In this document: positions 54,454 to 62,781 of the stretch, piece after piece
How positions within the stretch are numbered: the first letter of the stretch is position 1
How the letters are laid out: every line of letters begins with the position of its first letter
Assembly (NCBI RefSeq): GCF_014282275.1
Contig: NZ_VFIA01000033.1
Location: 1-64,000, forward strand
Source of the DNA: Spirosoma utsteinense
GTDB taxonomy: Bacteria; Bacteroidota; Bacteroidia; Cytophagales; Spirosomataceae
Length of the DNA: 64,000 bases
Reading direction: 5' to 3'
The notes under the pieces: generated by a model
What the model was told of the DNA's origin: nothing
Database searches by the model: none
The model's input: the letters and a program-made list of their open reading frames with translations, nothing else
Translations under genes and position numbers: made by a program

Positions 54454-55040
54454 GGTGCGTTTCGATAGCGTTCGCGAAGTTTATCTAAGCAGCGCAGGCG
54501 GCTTGTTTTGGCCACGGCGGCCGAATTATAGTCTATCGACTGCGCTATTTCATCGTCCGAATACCCTTCACCCCACAACAAAATCATGGAACGACACTTA
54601 TCGCCGAGGTTTTTCAAGTGGTGATACAGGTTTTCCACATCACTTTGTGCAATCAGGTGTTGCACGGCAGATCGGGCCGTATCAGGCAACTGCATCAGCG
54701 AGTCATCGAGCGACAAGGCATCATGGACGCTACTTCGATTAGTCGTCTTTTTTCGAATTGCGTCAACACATTTGTTCGTAAATATTTGATACAGGTACGT
54801 TTTAAGTTCCGAACGCCCTTCAAACCGGCCGCTAATGATGTGATCGAAGACGATTAAAACCGCGTCAGAATACGCGCTGGCGCAGTCATCTTCCGCCAGT
54901 CGGTGCTTGCGAACGCCCTCGGCAACGAGGTAAGTATATTTTTCATAAAGCTTATTTTCATAGAGTCGACGCTGAGGCCCCCCCGCCCGGATGCCCGCCA
55001 TCAAGTCGGCGTCGGTAAGTGACCGTGAAAATAGTTGCAT
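54450..55040 (-). CDS. ECF-type sigma factor
   Basis: 196 aa. Region 2 (about 20-95) contains SDAVLIVFDHIISGRF and TYLYQIFTNKCVDAIRKK, the core -10-binding part. Region 4 (about 140-190) is the helix-turn-helix GYSDDEIAQSIDYNSAAVAKTSRLRCLDKLRERY. No region 1 or 3. It is first gene of the operon with the TPR membrane protein, the subtilase and the CHAT protein, and presumably controls this operon and others when released. A perfect 37-bp hairpin lies upstream. Confidence 0.92.
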   Translation of the reverse strand: MQLFSRSLTDADLMAGIRAGGPQRRLYENKLYEKYTYLVAEGVRKHRLAEDDCASAYSDAVLIVFDHIISGRFEGRSELKTYLYQIFTNKCVDAIRKKTTNRSSVHDALSLDDSLMQLPDTARSAVQHLIAQSDVENLYHHLKNLGDKCRSMILLWGEGYSDDEIAQSIDYNSAAVAKTSRLRCLDKLRERYRNAP

Positions 55041-55118
55041 AGGATAACCAGGTGATTACATGACGGTAAGGTAGGGAAAAACCCAAAATCAACCAACTAA
55101 GGCCTCGTTGCCCGTTAA

Positions 55119-55195
55119 TGACTACGTAAAACAAATAAGGAGTATAGGGTAGCCGTAACGGCTACCCTATACTCCTTATTTGTTTTACGTAGTCA
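55119..55195. repeat. 37-bp perfect palindrome with 3-nt loop
   Basis: The arms 55119-55155 and 55159-55195 are exact complements around TAA. It lies between the M50 gene (3' side) and the sigma operon (5' side) and probably terminates the former. Its length is far beyond a normal terminator. Confidence 0.9.
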
Positions 55196-55261
55196 GAGAG
55201 GCCCGGTCATCTTCCGCTCACCCAGCGATTCAACAGTCAGCTTACAGACCAATGGTCCTGA

Positions 55262-56413
55262 TCAGGAAATCAGAAATGGTTTAGGGCTAAAGCACAGCAA
55301 AAAGACAAGCACAGCCAGCCAGCCCAGTACTTTTCGGGTTGCGCTCATTGGCTCCTGCAATTCGGTTTCAGGGTGGTAGATACCCAGAAACCGACCCAGT
55401 ACAAAAACAAACACCAGAAAGCCGGAGTAACCTTCCCAATCGGGACGTAACCAGGAAAAAAACAGCTGCGTTGCCACGACGCTAAGCGTAATAAGCCAGG
55501 TCGTCATCCTGTTTTCGCTGATGCGCGAGAAGGCCAGAAAAAGAAAGAACACGTACAGGGCGAAATAGCCCAGTTCGCTGTAAAAATCTTCGTTGGTAGG
55601 TACAGCGAAGTCGGTAGGTTTAAAAGCACCCAGCCCGGCATAGAACGCAAACACAATGAACAGCGCCGGGGCTACCCACCGGAATCGCTCCCTGCCGATC
55701 AACGCGTAAAGGATATGCCCACCATCCAGTTGTCCGATAGGAATCAGGTTGAGAGAGGTAAAAAACAACGCCAGGTACCCGGCCAGTACATACGGGTAAT
55801 GAATCATTTCGTTCGGATGCGGCAGTCGGGCCGGATCAGCCACATAGGTTTTAAAGAAGCTGAACAAAAGATTGTCGCCCAAGCCAACAGACCCGCCGGG
55901 CGGTAGACCCTGATAAGCGTACTGTCCGTAATCCAATCCCCACTTCTGGTATTCGGGGTGGATGGTGAAGATGAATTCCGGGGGCGGCAGGTGCGAAAAA
56001 GCGTACCAGAGTACGACCAGTGCCAGGGCAAACCCGGCCAGGGGTCCGGCAATACCAATGTCGAAATACTGCTTCCGGCTGTTGATGTAATCTTTAATAC
56101 GAATGAACGCACCCAGTGTCCCGATAGTCTGCCCAACACCCAGCCAGAGCGGAATGTAATAAGGCAACGTTACCCGAACATGATTGGCACGGGCCACAAA
56201 ATAATGACCGAATTCGTGGACGGTCAGAATTGCCAGGAACGGAATGGAAAACTGGAACCCGGCGACAAATTCGTTCCAGCCTAGTGTCACCATACCGTCA
56301 ACGGGGATAAACAACCGGCCAAACATCCATTCGGCGCCAGCCATGGTTGTTGTAATGAGGGTAAGCAAAAAAAGACCTCCGTGGAGGAGGTACGTTTTGG
56401 TACGTGGGGTCAT
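55262..56413 (-). CDS. M50-family site-2-type membrane protease
   Basis: 383 aa. Zinc motif HEFGH (His66, Glu67, His70) lies within a membrane helix. A second motif NLIPIGQLDGGH carries the third ligand Asp, characteristic of S2P/EGY-like proteases. About eight membrane helices, with a domain inserted between the second motif and the first block (PPEFIFTIHPEYQKWG...). It cuts substrates within the membrane. It is on the same strand as, and directly upstream of, the sigma operon, but beyond a hairpin. Confidence 0.92.
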   Translation of the reverse strand: MTPRTKTYLLHGGLFLLTLITTTMAGAEWMFGRLFIPVDGMVTLGWNEFVAGFQFSIPFLAILTVHEFGHYFVARANHVRVTLPYYIPLWLGVGQTIGTLGAFIRIKDYINSRKQYFDIGIAGPLAGFALALVVLWYAFSHLPPPEFIFTIHPEYQKWGLDYGQYAYQGLPPGGSVGLGDNLLFSFFKTYVADPARLPHPNEMIHYPYVLAGYLALFFTSLNLIPIGQLDGGHILYALIGRERFRWVAPALFIVFAFYAGLGAFKPTDFAVPTNEDFYSELGYFALYVFFLFLAFSRISENRMTTWLITLSVVATQLFFSWLRPDWEGYSGFLVFVFVLGRFLGIYHPETELQEPMSATRKVLGWLAVLVFLLCFSPKPFLIS

Positions 56414-56446
56414 GCAGGGCGGTTGATTATGGTGCAGGATATACCA

Positions 56447-57085
56447 TCATAAATCCTTGACGTAGTCAATAATAGTCATTGGCGGCTGGACGTGTACAGC
56501 CTGAATACCTAACTCAGCGGCAGCCTGGATGTTCGCAGCATTATCGTCGAAAAACGCTGTTTCTTCTGCCACTAAACCCGCTTCTGTCAGCACGTGCCGG
56601 TAGATATCGGGCGAGGGTTTGGCCAGGCGCACTTCGTAGGAATAAAACACGCGCTCGAATAGCTGTTCCAGGGTGGGCAGGTTCAGTTGTGTCAATACAT
56701 CATTGACCCGGCGGATATGGATGGGACTGGTGTTGCTCAGCAGGAACAGGCGATGATTGGCTTTCAATTCCTGGATTCGCGCGATGCGCTCAACGGGCAG
56801 ATCGAGCAACACAGTATTCCAGGCGGTATCGATTACTTCGTCAGCCCACACGTCGTTTTTCAACAGTTGCCGCACTTCAGCCCGAAATGCAGCATCATCG
56901 AGCAGGCCCGTTTCGTAGTGATTGATAAAGTTATGCTCTTTCCAAATCGCCCAGACCTCGTCTTCCGGCAGGTTGGCCAGCATGGCAAAATTACGAACGG
57001 GGGCGGTCAGGTCGATGGGAATGATGACATCACCCAAGTCGAAAACAAGATTTTTAAGCGTAGACGGGTTGAGTATGGAATCCAT
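56447..57085 (-). CDS. HAD-superfamily (type IA) hydrolase
   Basis: 212 aa. Motif I is FDLGDVI, with the Asp nucleophile and Asp at the fifth position; helical cap about 20-85; motif II SNTSPIH; motif III KPSPDIYRH; motif IV FFDDNAANIQAA. It is close to YihX-type sugar phosphatases. The substrate is unknown. It lies about 35 nt upstream of the M50 gene and could be co-transcribed with it. Confidence 0.9.
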   Translation of the reverse strand: MDSILNPSTLKNLVFDLGDVIIPIDLTAPVRNFAMLANLPEDEVWAIWKEHNFINHYETGLLDDAAFRAEVRQLLKNDVWADEVIDTAWNTVLLDLPVERIARIQELKANHRLFLLSNTSPIHIRRVNDVLTQLNLPTLEQLFERVFYSYEVRLAKPSPDIYRHVLTEAGLVAEETAFFDDNAANIQAAAELGIQAVHVQPPMTIIDYVKDL

Positions 57086-57155
57086 GTATGGGAAAAGCTT
57101 GCCGGGTTGGTGAACCGACGGCCAAAGTTAACGTTAGATTTGCAGACAAAGCGAG

Positions 57156-57215
57156 AACGGTTCACATAAGGAAGCCGCTGTCGAATTCGACAGCGGCTTC
57201 CTTATGTGAACCGTT
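57156..57215. terminator. 60-bp perfect palindrome after accA
   Basis: The arms 57156-57185 and 57186-57215 are exact complements with no spacer (centre TTCGAATTCGAA). The accA stop codon is at 57215-57217. It probably ends the accA message; the upstream side approaches the HAD gene start. Confidence 0.85.
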
Positions 57216-58168
57216 TATTCTACAACGACGCCCATTGAACAGAATTTGTCGATTCGCTGGTCGATACGTTCCTGCGGGTCGAGGGCGTTGAGTTCAGCCA
57301 GGGTATCGATAATAACGGTTTTGAGCTTATTGGCCATCTGGAGGTGGTCGTTGTGTGCCCCACCCAGTGGCTCCTCTACAATTCCGTCTACCAGCCGGGC
57401 CGCCTGCATATCACGGGCGGTAAGCTTCATGGCTTCGGCGGCCTGCTCCTTAAAATCCCAGCTACGCCACAGGATAGTCGAGCAGTTTTCAGGAGAAATC
57501 ACCGAGTACCATGTATTTTCCAGCATCAGTACCCGGTCGCCGATCGCGATGCCCAAGGCGCCACCCGACGCTCCCTCTCCGATGACAACGCAGATGACGG
57601 GTACCGTCAGCATGAACATTTCCTTCAGGTTACGGGCAATAGCTTCGCCCTGTCCGCGCTCTTCGGCTTCGAGTCCGGGAAAAGCACCCGGTGTATCGAT
57701 AAGCGTAATGATAGGCTTATTGAACTTCTCTGCCAGCTTCATCAGCCGCAGTGCTTTGCGGTAGCCTTCAGGGTTAGGCATACCGAAGTTCCGCTGCTGA
57801 CGCTGCTTGGTATTGCGGCCTTTCTGCTGACCGACGATCAGTACCGTTTGTCCATCCAGTTCGCAGAAACCGCCCACCATAGCCGGATCATCACGAACGG
57901 TACGGTCGCCGTGCAGTTCGATAAACTGATCGCACATGAGCGATATATAATCGAGCGTGTAAGGCCGATCCGGATGGCGCGACAGCTGGACCCGCTGCCA
58001 GCGGGTCAGATTCCTGAATATCTCCTGGCGCAGCTTATCGATGCTCTGCTCCAGTACGGTAACCGCTTCGCTAACATCTACGTTACTGGTCTGAGCCAAC
58101 CGTTTGGTCTCTTCCAGCCGCGCTTCGAGGTCGGCTATTGGTTTCTCAAAGTCGAGGTAAGTTCTCAT
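57215..58168 (-). CDS. accA: acetyl-CoA carboxylase carboxyltransferase, alpha subunit
   Basis: 317 aa, full length. N-terminal coiled coil ([17 protein letters not shown]), then the crotonase-like core: [68 protein letters not shown] and [12 protein letters not shown]. With AccD it transfers CO2 from biotin to acetyl-CoA in fatty-acid synthesis. AccD is not in the window. It lies upstream of a 30-bp palindrome. Confidence 0.97.
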   Translation of the reverse strand: MRTYLDFEKPIADLEARLEETKRLAQTSNVDVSEAVTVLEQSIDKLRQEIFRNLTRWQRVQLSRHPDRPYTLDYISLMCDQFIELHGDRTVRDDPAMVGGFCELDGQTVLIVGQQKGRNTKQRQQRNFGMPNPEGYRKALRLMKLAEKFNKPIITLIDTPGAFPGLEAEERGQGEAIARNLKEMFMLTVPVICVVIGEGASGGALGIAIGDRVLMLENTWYSVISPENCSTILWRSWDFKEQAAEAMKLTARDMQAARLVDGIVEEPLGGAHNDHLQMANKLKTVIIDTLAELNALDPQERIDQRIDKFCSMGVVVE

Positions 58169-58176
58169 AAATAGAC

Positions 58177-58248
58177 GGAGGAAGGAGGAAGGGGAAGAAA
58201 CGGATGAAGGACTACTCGCTCATCCTTCCTTCCCTTCCTCCTTCCTCC
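58177..58248 (-). terminator. homopurine/homopyrimidine inverted repeat
   Basis: GGAGGAAGGAGGAAGG (58177-58192) and its exact complement (58233-58248), with a 40-nt loop containing a second pairing GATGA/TCATC. It is the probable terminator of the beta-CASP gene, located 9 nt upstream of the accA start. Confidence 0.65.
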
Positions 58249-58258
58249 CTTTTCTCCT

Positions 58259-59704
58259 TTATAGTTCAAAGCTTTCGCCTTTTTTCGGAATGGTAACTTG
58301 TGGATATCCAGACTCGGCGAGGGTTGCCTTGAAAGATTCCATACTCTCGTATTCGCCGTGGACAAGAAAAATATTCTTGAGCGTTTCGGGGGATTGCATC
58401 TCCACGAAGTTCATGAGGTCATTTCTGTCACCGTGCCCGCTAAACACATCGATCTTCTCAATGTTAGCCAGTACCGTATGATCCTTACCCTTGATGGTCA
58501 GCGTAGACTGCCCGTTCAGCAACCGCCATCCAAGGGTACCTTCGGCGCAGTAGCCAATAATCAGGATAGTTGAGTACGGATTGCTGATGTTCTCCGCAAC
58601 GTGGTACTCGACCCGGCCACCCTGAACCATACCCGACGACGAGATGATGATACAGGGCTCTCCGTAGTTGGAAACGGCTTTACTGGCTTTCGCCGACTCC
58701 AGGAACTGGAAGTTCTCGAAGTCGAACAGACTTTCATTTTCCTTGTAAAACTCTTTCGCTTCGCCGTTGAGCATCTTCACGTGCTGAAGATAAATCTTGG
58801 TGCTTTCGAATCCCATAGGGCTGTCGGAAAACACCTTGATGGGCGGAAAGCCCCGCTCGGTATAGAGCCGGTTGAGGGTATACAACAGAGCCTGCGTGCG
58901 TCCTACGCTAAAAGAAGGAATGATCAGTCGGCCCGGAATATCGATACAGGTCCGCTGGATAATATCGGCGAGTGCGTCTTCCGGCGACATCAGGTTCTCG
59001 TGAAGACGGTTTCCGTAGGTGCTTTCGCAGATCAGATAGTCGACTTTAGGCACGGGTGCCGGGTCGACCAGAAGCGGATAATTTTTACGGCCAATATCTC
59101 CTGAAAAGCAAATGCTTTTGCGCTCCCCATTCTCTTCCACGTGGATAACGATGTGAGCCGCCCCCAGCAAATGGCCTGCCGGAATAAACGTAACGTCTAT
59201 GCCATCGGCCACCCTGAACTTACGGTTAAACGCGATGGGTACAACGCTTTCCATTGTTTCCCGAACCTGTTTGTCGAGAAACAAATCTTTCTGCAGTTGA
59301 ACCTGCCGGTCTTTAACCCGTTGTTTTTTACTGGCGTTGAGTTCGTTGATCCGCTTCTGATTCAGCGAAGCCGAATCGCGAAGCAACACGTTGGTGAGCG
59401 CAAACGTCGGCTCGGTACAAAGAATCTGTCCTTCATATCCTTCACGGAAAAGATGGGGCAGATTGCCCGAGTGGTCCATGTGTGCATGAGTAAGCAGGAC
59501 CAAGTTGATACTTGAAGCCTCAAAAGGGAAAAAGCCCGGTTGAGGAGTGGTTGGAGCGGGTGTCTGACCATTGGTACTGGCCTCTCGTGGCGCAGACCGT
59601 TCCATGTCAGACCCACAATCTATCAGGATGCGGTAATCATCCAGTTCCAGCAGGTACATACTACCTGTCACCTGCCGGGCCGCCCCCAGAAACGATAATT
59701 TCAT
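58259..59704 (-). CDS. beta-CASP metallo-beta-lactamase RNA nuclease
   Basis: 481 aa. MBL motifs: THAHMDHSG, the GHLLGAAH His, FSGDIGRKNYP (Asp). The beta-CASP part has CESTYGNR (motif A), SFSVGRTQ, ISSSGMVQGGR and GHGDR (motif C), as in CPSF73-like ribonucleases. It probably processes RNA endo- and/or exonucleolytically. The mid region at about 125-160 is charged (NELNASKKQRVKDRQVQLQKD). It is on the same strand as accA. Confidence 0.95.
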   Translation of the reverse strand: MKLSFLGAARQVTGSMYLLELDDYRILIDCGSDMERSAPREASTNGQTPAPTTPQPGFFPFEASSINLVLLTHAHMDHSGNLPHLFREGYEGQILCTEPTFALTNVLLRDSASLNQKRINELNASKKQRVKDRQVQLQKDLFLDKQVRETMESVVPIAFNRKFRVADGIDVTFIPAGHLLGAAHIVIHVEENGERKSICFSGDIGRKNYPLLVDPAPVPKVDYLICESTYGNRLHENLMSPEDALADIIQRTCIDIPGRLIIPSFSVGRTQALLYTLNRLYTERGFPPIKVFSDSPMGFESTKIYLQHVKMLNGEAKEFYKENESLFDFENFQFLESAKASKAVSNYGEPCIIISSSGMVQGGRVEYHVAENISNPYSTILIIGYCAEGTLGWRLLNGQSTLTIKGKDHTVLANIEKIDVFSGHGDRNDLMNFVEMQSPETLKNIFLVHGEYESMESFKATLAESGYPQVTIPKKGESFEL

Positions 59705-60019
59705 GCGTACAGCTTAAGTTCTGAAGTCGTTTATTGTAAATTAATAGTGTTGTTGTCCACCTTAACCAGGTGGTGCGAATTCCGTAGGTTTGCAATATTA
59801 CAACATTGGCCGCTATTTCTGGTAAAACACCGGCAAACGCTGTCCTGTTCCAGCCACTGGTTATCGTTGTTCCAGCTTACGGTGGCTACAACCCAAGCTG
59901 CTGGCTCCCTGTTTATTTCCGGGTAAACTACGTAGCTGGATGGGCCATCCCTCTCTCTGCCCGTTTTGTGCGCGAATTAGTCATCCCGTACATTTACCAA
60001 ATCAATAAACCCTATACGA
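59705..60019. other. divergent intergenic region with a short palindrome
   Basis: The region contains CCACCT-TAACC-AGGTGG at 59757-59773 and TAGGTTTG at 59785-59792, a plus-strand -7-like box far from any gene start. The frame at 59806-60102 is not protein-like. Confidence 0.4.
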
Positions 60020-60379
60020 ATGATAGAGCAGACAAAAAGCCTTGCTGGCAGCCTTCTTTCAAAAATTATCGTGCTGGAACAATTGTCGACAGAATTGGAT
60101 AGTGTAGGCGTAACCATAGAAAGGCTCGACGCCCTGCCGTATGAGTTGCTGGACGATGTGCTGGATGTGCTGGAATTTGCTCCGGAGAACCCTGTTGACG
60201 AATTTTTGATGGACAACGAGCCGCCAGCCGTGTCAACCCGTGACGACCTTCGCGAGTATTTCTCTACCAACTACAGACAAAAATCGGCCAAAGAGCTGGT
60301 TGACGAGTTGCTGATCATCAAAGCAGCTATGGAGCAAATGGGCGATCAATTCGATATCCGGGCTTATATTCCTGATTGA
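60020..60379 (+). CDS. hypothetical acidic helical protein
   Basis: 119 aa, not recognised. Predicted all-alpha and acidic, with leucine-rich helices (TKSLAGSLLSKIIVLEQLSTEL, YELLDDVLDVLEFAPENPVDEFL, SAKELVDELLIIKAAMEQM). No cysteine pattern, signal or membrane segment. The ATG at 60020 is preceded by TACATTTACC, a weak promoter-like element. A terminator lies about 140 nt downstream. Confidence 0.65.
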   Translation: MIEQTKSLAGSLLSKIIVLEQLSTELDSVGVTIERLDALPYELLDDVLDVLEFAPENPVDEFLMDNEPPAVSTRDDLREYFSTNYRQKSAKELVDELLIIKAAMEQMGDQFDIRAYIPD

Positions 60380-60734
60380 CCGACGTCGACCTGATCCTGA
60401 ACCAACCATCCTGACCGGGTCTCTTATTGAATCTAAAATTACGTTGAGCACGTAGATTTAAGTCAGCGGTCTCCGCCTGTCCACACCGACCGGTCCCACC
60501 GTTTTCCTAACACTACCGAGGCTCGACCACCCCAACCGGTCGGGCTTTTTTTATGCCGCTGTTTTTGCAGTTTTGTAGACGAAACAGTCTTTGGCCTTCT
60601 TTATGGACTGTATTTCCCGTATGCATCTGCCTGATTTTCATCGCAACGGTCTACGCCCGCTGTTGTCTCTCTGACCTGAACTGCTTGCCGTACATACCCG
60701 ACGATCGAATTCTCTACCTGTTATAACACGCTGT
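60380..60734 (+). other. intergenic region with terminator at 60519-60551
   Basis: GCTCGACC...GGTCGGGC pairs (one mismatch) and is followed by T7, ending the 119-aa gene. The rest (60552-60734) is the upstream region of the carboxypeptidase gene, with no clear promoter. Confidence 0.6.
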
Positions 60735-62258
60735 ATGCCCGCTTTTTTTTACCTGCTGACCGCGAGTCTGCTGTTTCATTTATCCAGTGACTCGCCAACA
60801 AACACGTTTAGGCGCACTGAATCCCCTGGCGACTCGGCTACCAACCAGGAGCTATTTCGGCAACTCGATGCGTTTCAGGCCAGCCCATCCCTTCAGTTCG
60901 GTACCGTTGCGCTATCGGTTCGGCGGGTGCGCGATGGTCAGGAGTTGATCGGCTATAATGCCCGACGCAGCCTGCCATCGGCTTCGACCTTAAAACTCAT
61001 TACAACCGCCACTGCCTTATCGGTGTTAGGGCCTGGTTATACTTACACGACTTTCCTCGAATATGATGGCACTATCAAAGACAGTGTCCTTAGCGGTAAT
61101 CTGTACATTCGTGGTACAGGAGATCCGTCACTTGGCAGCGGGCGGTTTCCCGGTTACGACGACTTACCTACCCTGCTCAAAAAATGGTCGGTTGCTATTC
61201 GGGGAGCGGGCATTCGCCAGGTTCAGGGATCCGTTGTGGGCGATGCCAGTCTATACAATGACCTGACTACTCCCGACACCTGGCCCTTCGGTGACCTCGG
61301 CAATTATTATGGGGCGAGTTTAAGCGCACTAAATATCCATGAAAATCTGTACCGCGTATTTTTCAAACCCGCCCAGTCCATTGGGGCTGCGGCTGGCGTA
61401 GCTCGTCTTGAACCCGCTGTGCCGTATGTTTCATTTCGGAACACGGTGACGACCGACGCAGCCAATACCGGCGATCAGGTAACCATCTACGGCACTCCCT
61501 TTCAGAACCAGCAGTGGCTAACGGGCAAAGTACCCGCGGGCACTGAATTCGCCGTGAAAGGCGCACTCCCCGACCCCGCTTATTTTGCGGCTTATGCCCT
61601 CCAGCAGCAGCTCATTCGGGACAATGTAACACTGCCAAACACTCCCCTATCGGTAGGTGGCGGGCTACCATCGTCGGTTAACCAAACCGGTAAGCGCGTT
61701 CTGTTGGCGCAGTATAAATCGCCAGCGTTGGCGGAACTGGTACGGGAAACCAATTTTCAAAGTATCAACCTCTACGCCGAGGCCCTGCTCCGGACTACGG
61801 CCCTGCGCCTGCGCAAGTCCGTTCCCTCAACCGATAGCAGTCTGCAAATCCTCAATACGTTCTGGAAAAGCAAGGGAGTGAATCTGGATGGTTTCCGCAT
61901 TCGGGATGGCAGCGGGCTGTCGGCGGTTGGGGCGCTTACAGCCGACAACATGACTGGTATACTTAGTGCCATTGGCCGGGACAGTGCCTTTTCAACCTTT
62001 TACAGCACCATTCCGGTTGTGGGACAAACGGGAACGGTACGCAGTCTCGCAAGAGGTACGCCCGCAGCGGGTAATATCCGGGCGAAGAGCGGTTCTATTG
62101 AAGGGGTTCGGGCTTATGCCGGTTATTTTACAGCCGCCGATGGGGAACAGATGAGCTTCTGCGTACTGGTCAATAAATTTACGCCCGGCCGAAACCGGGC
62201 TATTACGACTGAACTGGAGAAGCTGTTTGTGACGCTCGTTCGAATAAAGGGCCAGTAA
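60735..62258 (+). CDS. dacB: D-alanyl-D-alanine carboxypeptidase/endopeptidase (PBP4-type, S13)
   Basis: 507 aa. A short signal peptide ends near residue 18. Catalytic motifs: S84-T-L-K87 (PSASTLKLITTA), the SxN motif in FQSINLYAE, and KSG in RAKSGSIEG. The DacB-type insertion domain lies between the first and second motifs. It trims D-Ala from peptidoglycan stem peptides in the periplasm. Family symbol dacB is assigned by domain only. A terminator follows. Confidence 0.92.
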   Translation: MPAFFYLLTASLLFHLSSDSPTNTFRRTESPGDSATNQELFRQLDAFQASPSLQFGTVALSVRRVRDGQELIGYNARRSLPSASTLKLITTATALSVLGPGYTYTTFLEYDGTIKDSVLSGNLYIRGTGDPSLGSGRFPGYDDLPTLLKKWSVAIRGAGIRQVQGSVVGDASLYNDLTTPDTWPFGDLGNYYGASLSALNIHENLYRVFFKPAQSIGAAAGVARLEPAVPYVSFRNTVTTDAANTGDQVTIYGTPFQNQQWLTGKVPAGTEFAVKGALPDPAYFAAYALQQQLIRDNVTLPNTPLSVGGGLPSSVNQTGKRVLLAQYKSPALAELVRETNFQSINLYAEALLRTTALRLRKSVPSTDSSLQILNTFWKSKGVNLDGFRIRDGSGLSAVGALTADNMTGILSAIGRDSAFSTFYSTIPVVGQTGTVRSLARGTPAAGNIRAKSGSIEGVRAYAGYFTAADGEQMSFCVLVNKFTPGRNRAITTELEKLFVTLVRIKGQ

Positions 62259-62264
62259 ATACCG

Positions 62265-62306
62265 AACAGCCAGCCCGAAGCAGTAGTCTGCTCATGGCTG
62301 GCTGTT
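62265..62306. terminator. bidirectional terminator
   Basis: AACAGCCAGCC (62265-62275) pairs with GGCTGGCTGTT (62296-62306), and GCAG/CTGC lies inside. It sits between the convergent carboxypeptidase and response-regulator genes. Confidence 0.75.
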
Positions 62307-62316
62307 GGCTGGTTGT

Positions 62317-62781
62317 TCAGTCCTCCCCTTCGTGTTCACAGACGGTCACGACGCTGAACCAGTATTGACCAATGGCTTTTGTCACCTCGCTGAGCCGCTG
62401 AAACGTGGGTGGTTTGGTAATGAAGCTATTGGCTCCATTGAAATAAGACGTTTCGATATCGTCTTTGGCGTCGGACGTGGTCAGCACGACAATGGGAATA
62501 TGACGAAACTGGTCGTCGGATTTTATCTCGCGTAACACTTCACGCCCATCTTTGCGCGGCATATTCAGATCAAGCAATATCAACTCAGGCAGTGTGTGAA
62601 CCGCCCCTACATACCGACCCCGATAATGGAGAAAATCCAATAGATCTTCACCGTCTTCGGCGAACGAAATACGACTTTTAGGGTAATGCTGATGAAAGGC
62701 TTCACGTGTCAGGTAGCGGTCGTCCTCATCATCATCAACCAGCAGAATATGTATGGGTTTCGGTTGAGTTTGATCGGTCAT
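62317..62781 (-). CDS. Rcp1-like single-domain response regulator
   Basis: 154 aa from the ATG at 62781. Receiver domain with acidic cluster DDDEDD, phosphoacceptor Asp in LILLDLNMPRKDG, Thr in VVLTTSD and Lys in ITKPP. The long first loop and spacing match the Rcp1/phytochrome-kinase group. No output domain, so it probably signals by protein contact. Its start lies inside the histidine kinase gene, a 47-nt overlap, so the two are coupled. Confidence 0.92.
   Translation of the reverse strand: MTDQTQPKPIHILLVDDDEDDRYLTREAFHQHYPKSRISFAEDGEDLLDFLHYRGRYVGAVHTLPELILLDLNMPRKDGREVLREIKSDDQFRHIPIVVLTTSDAKDDIETSYFNGANSFITKPPTFQRLSEVTKAIGQYWFSVVTVCEHEGED

Noticed and set aside
59806..60102. 98-aa plus-strand frame
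   Set aside because: It overlaps the real start of the 119-aa gene in another frame and shows no conserved features.
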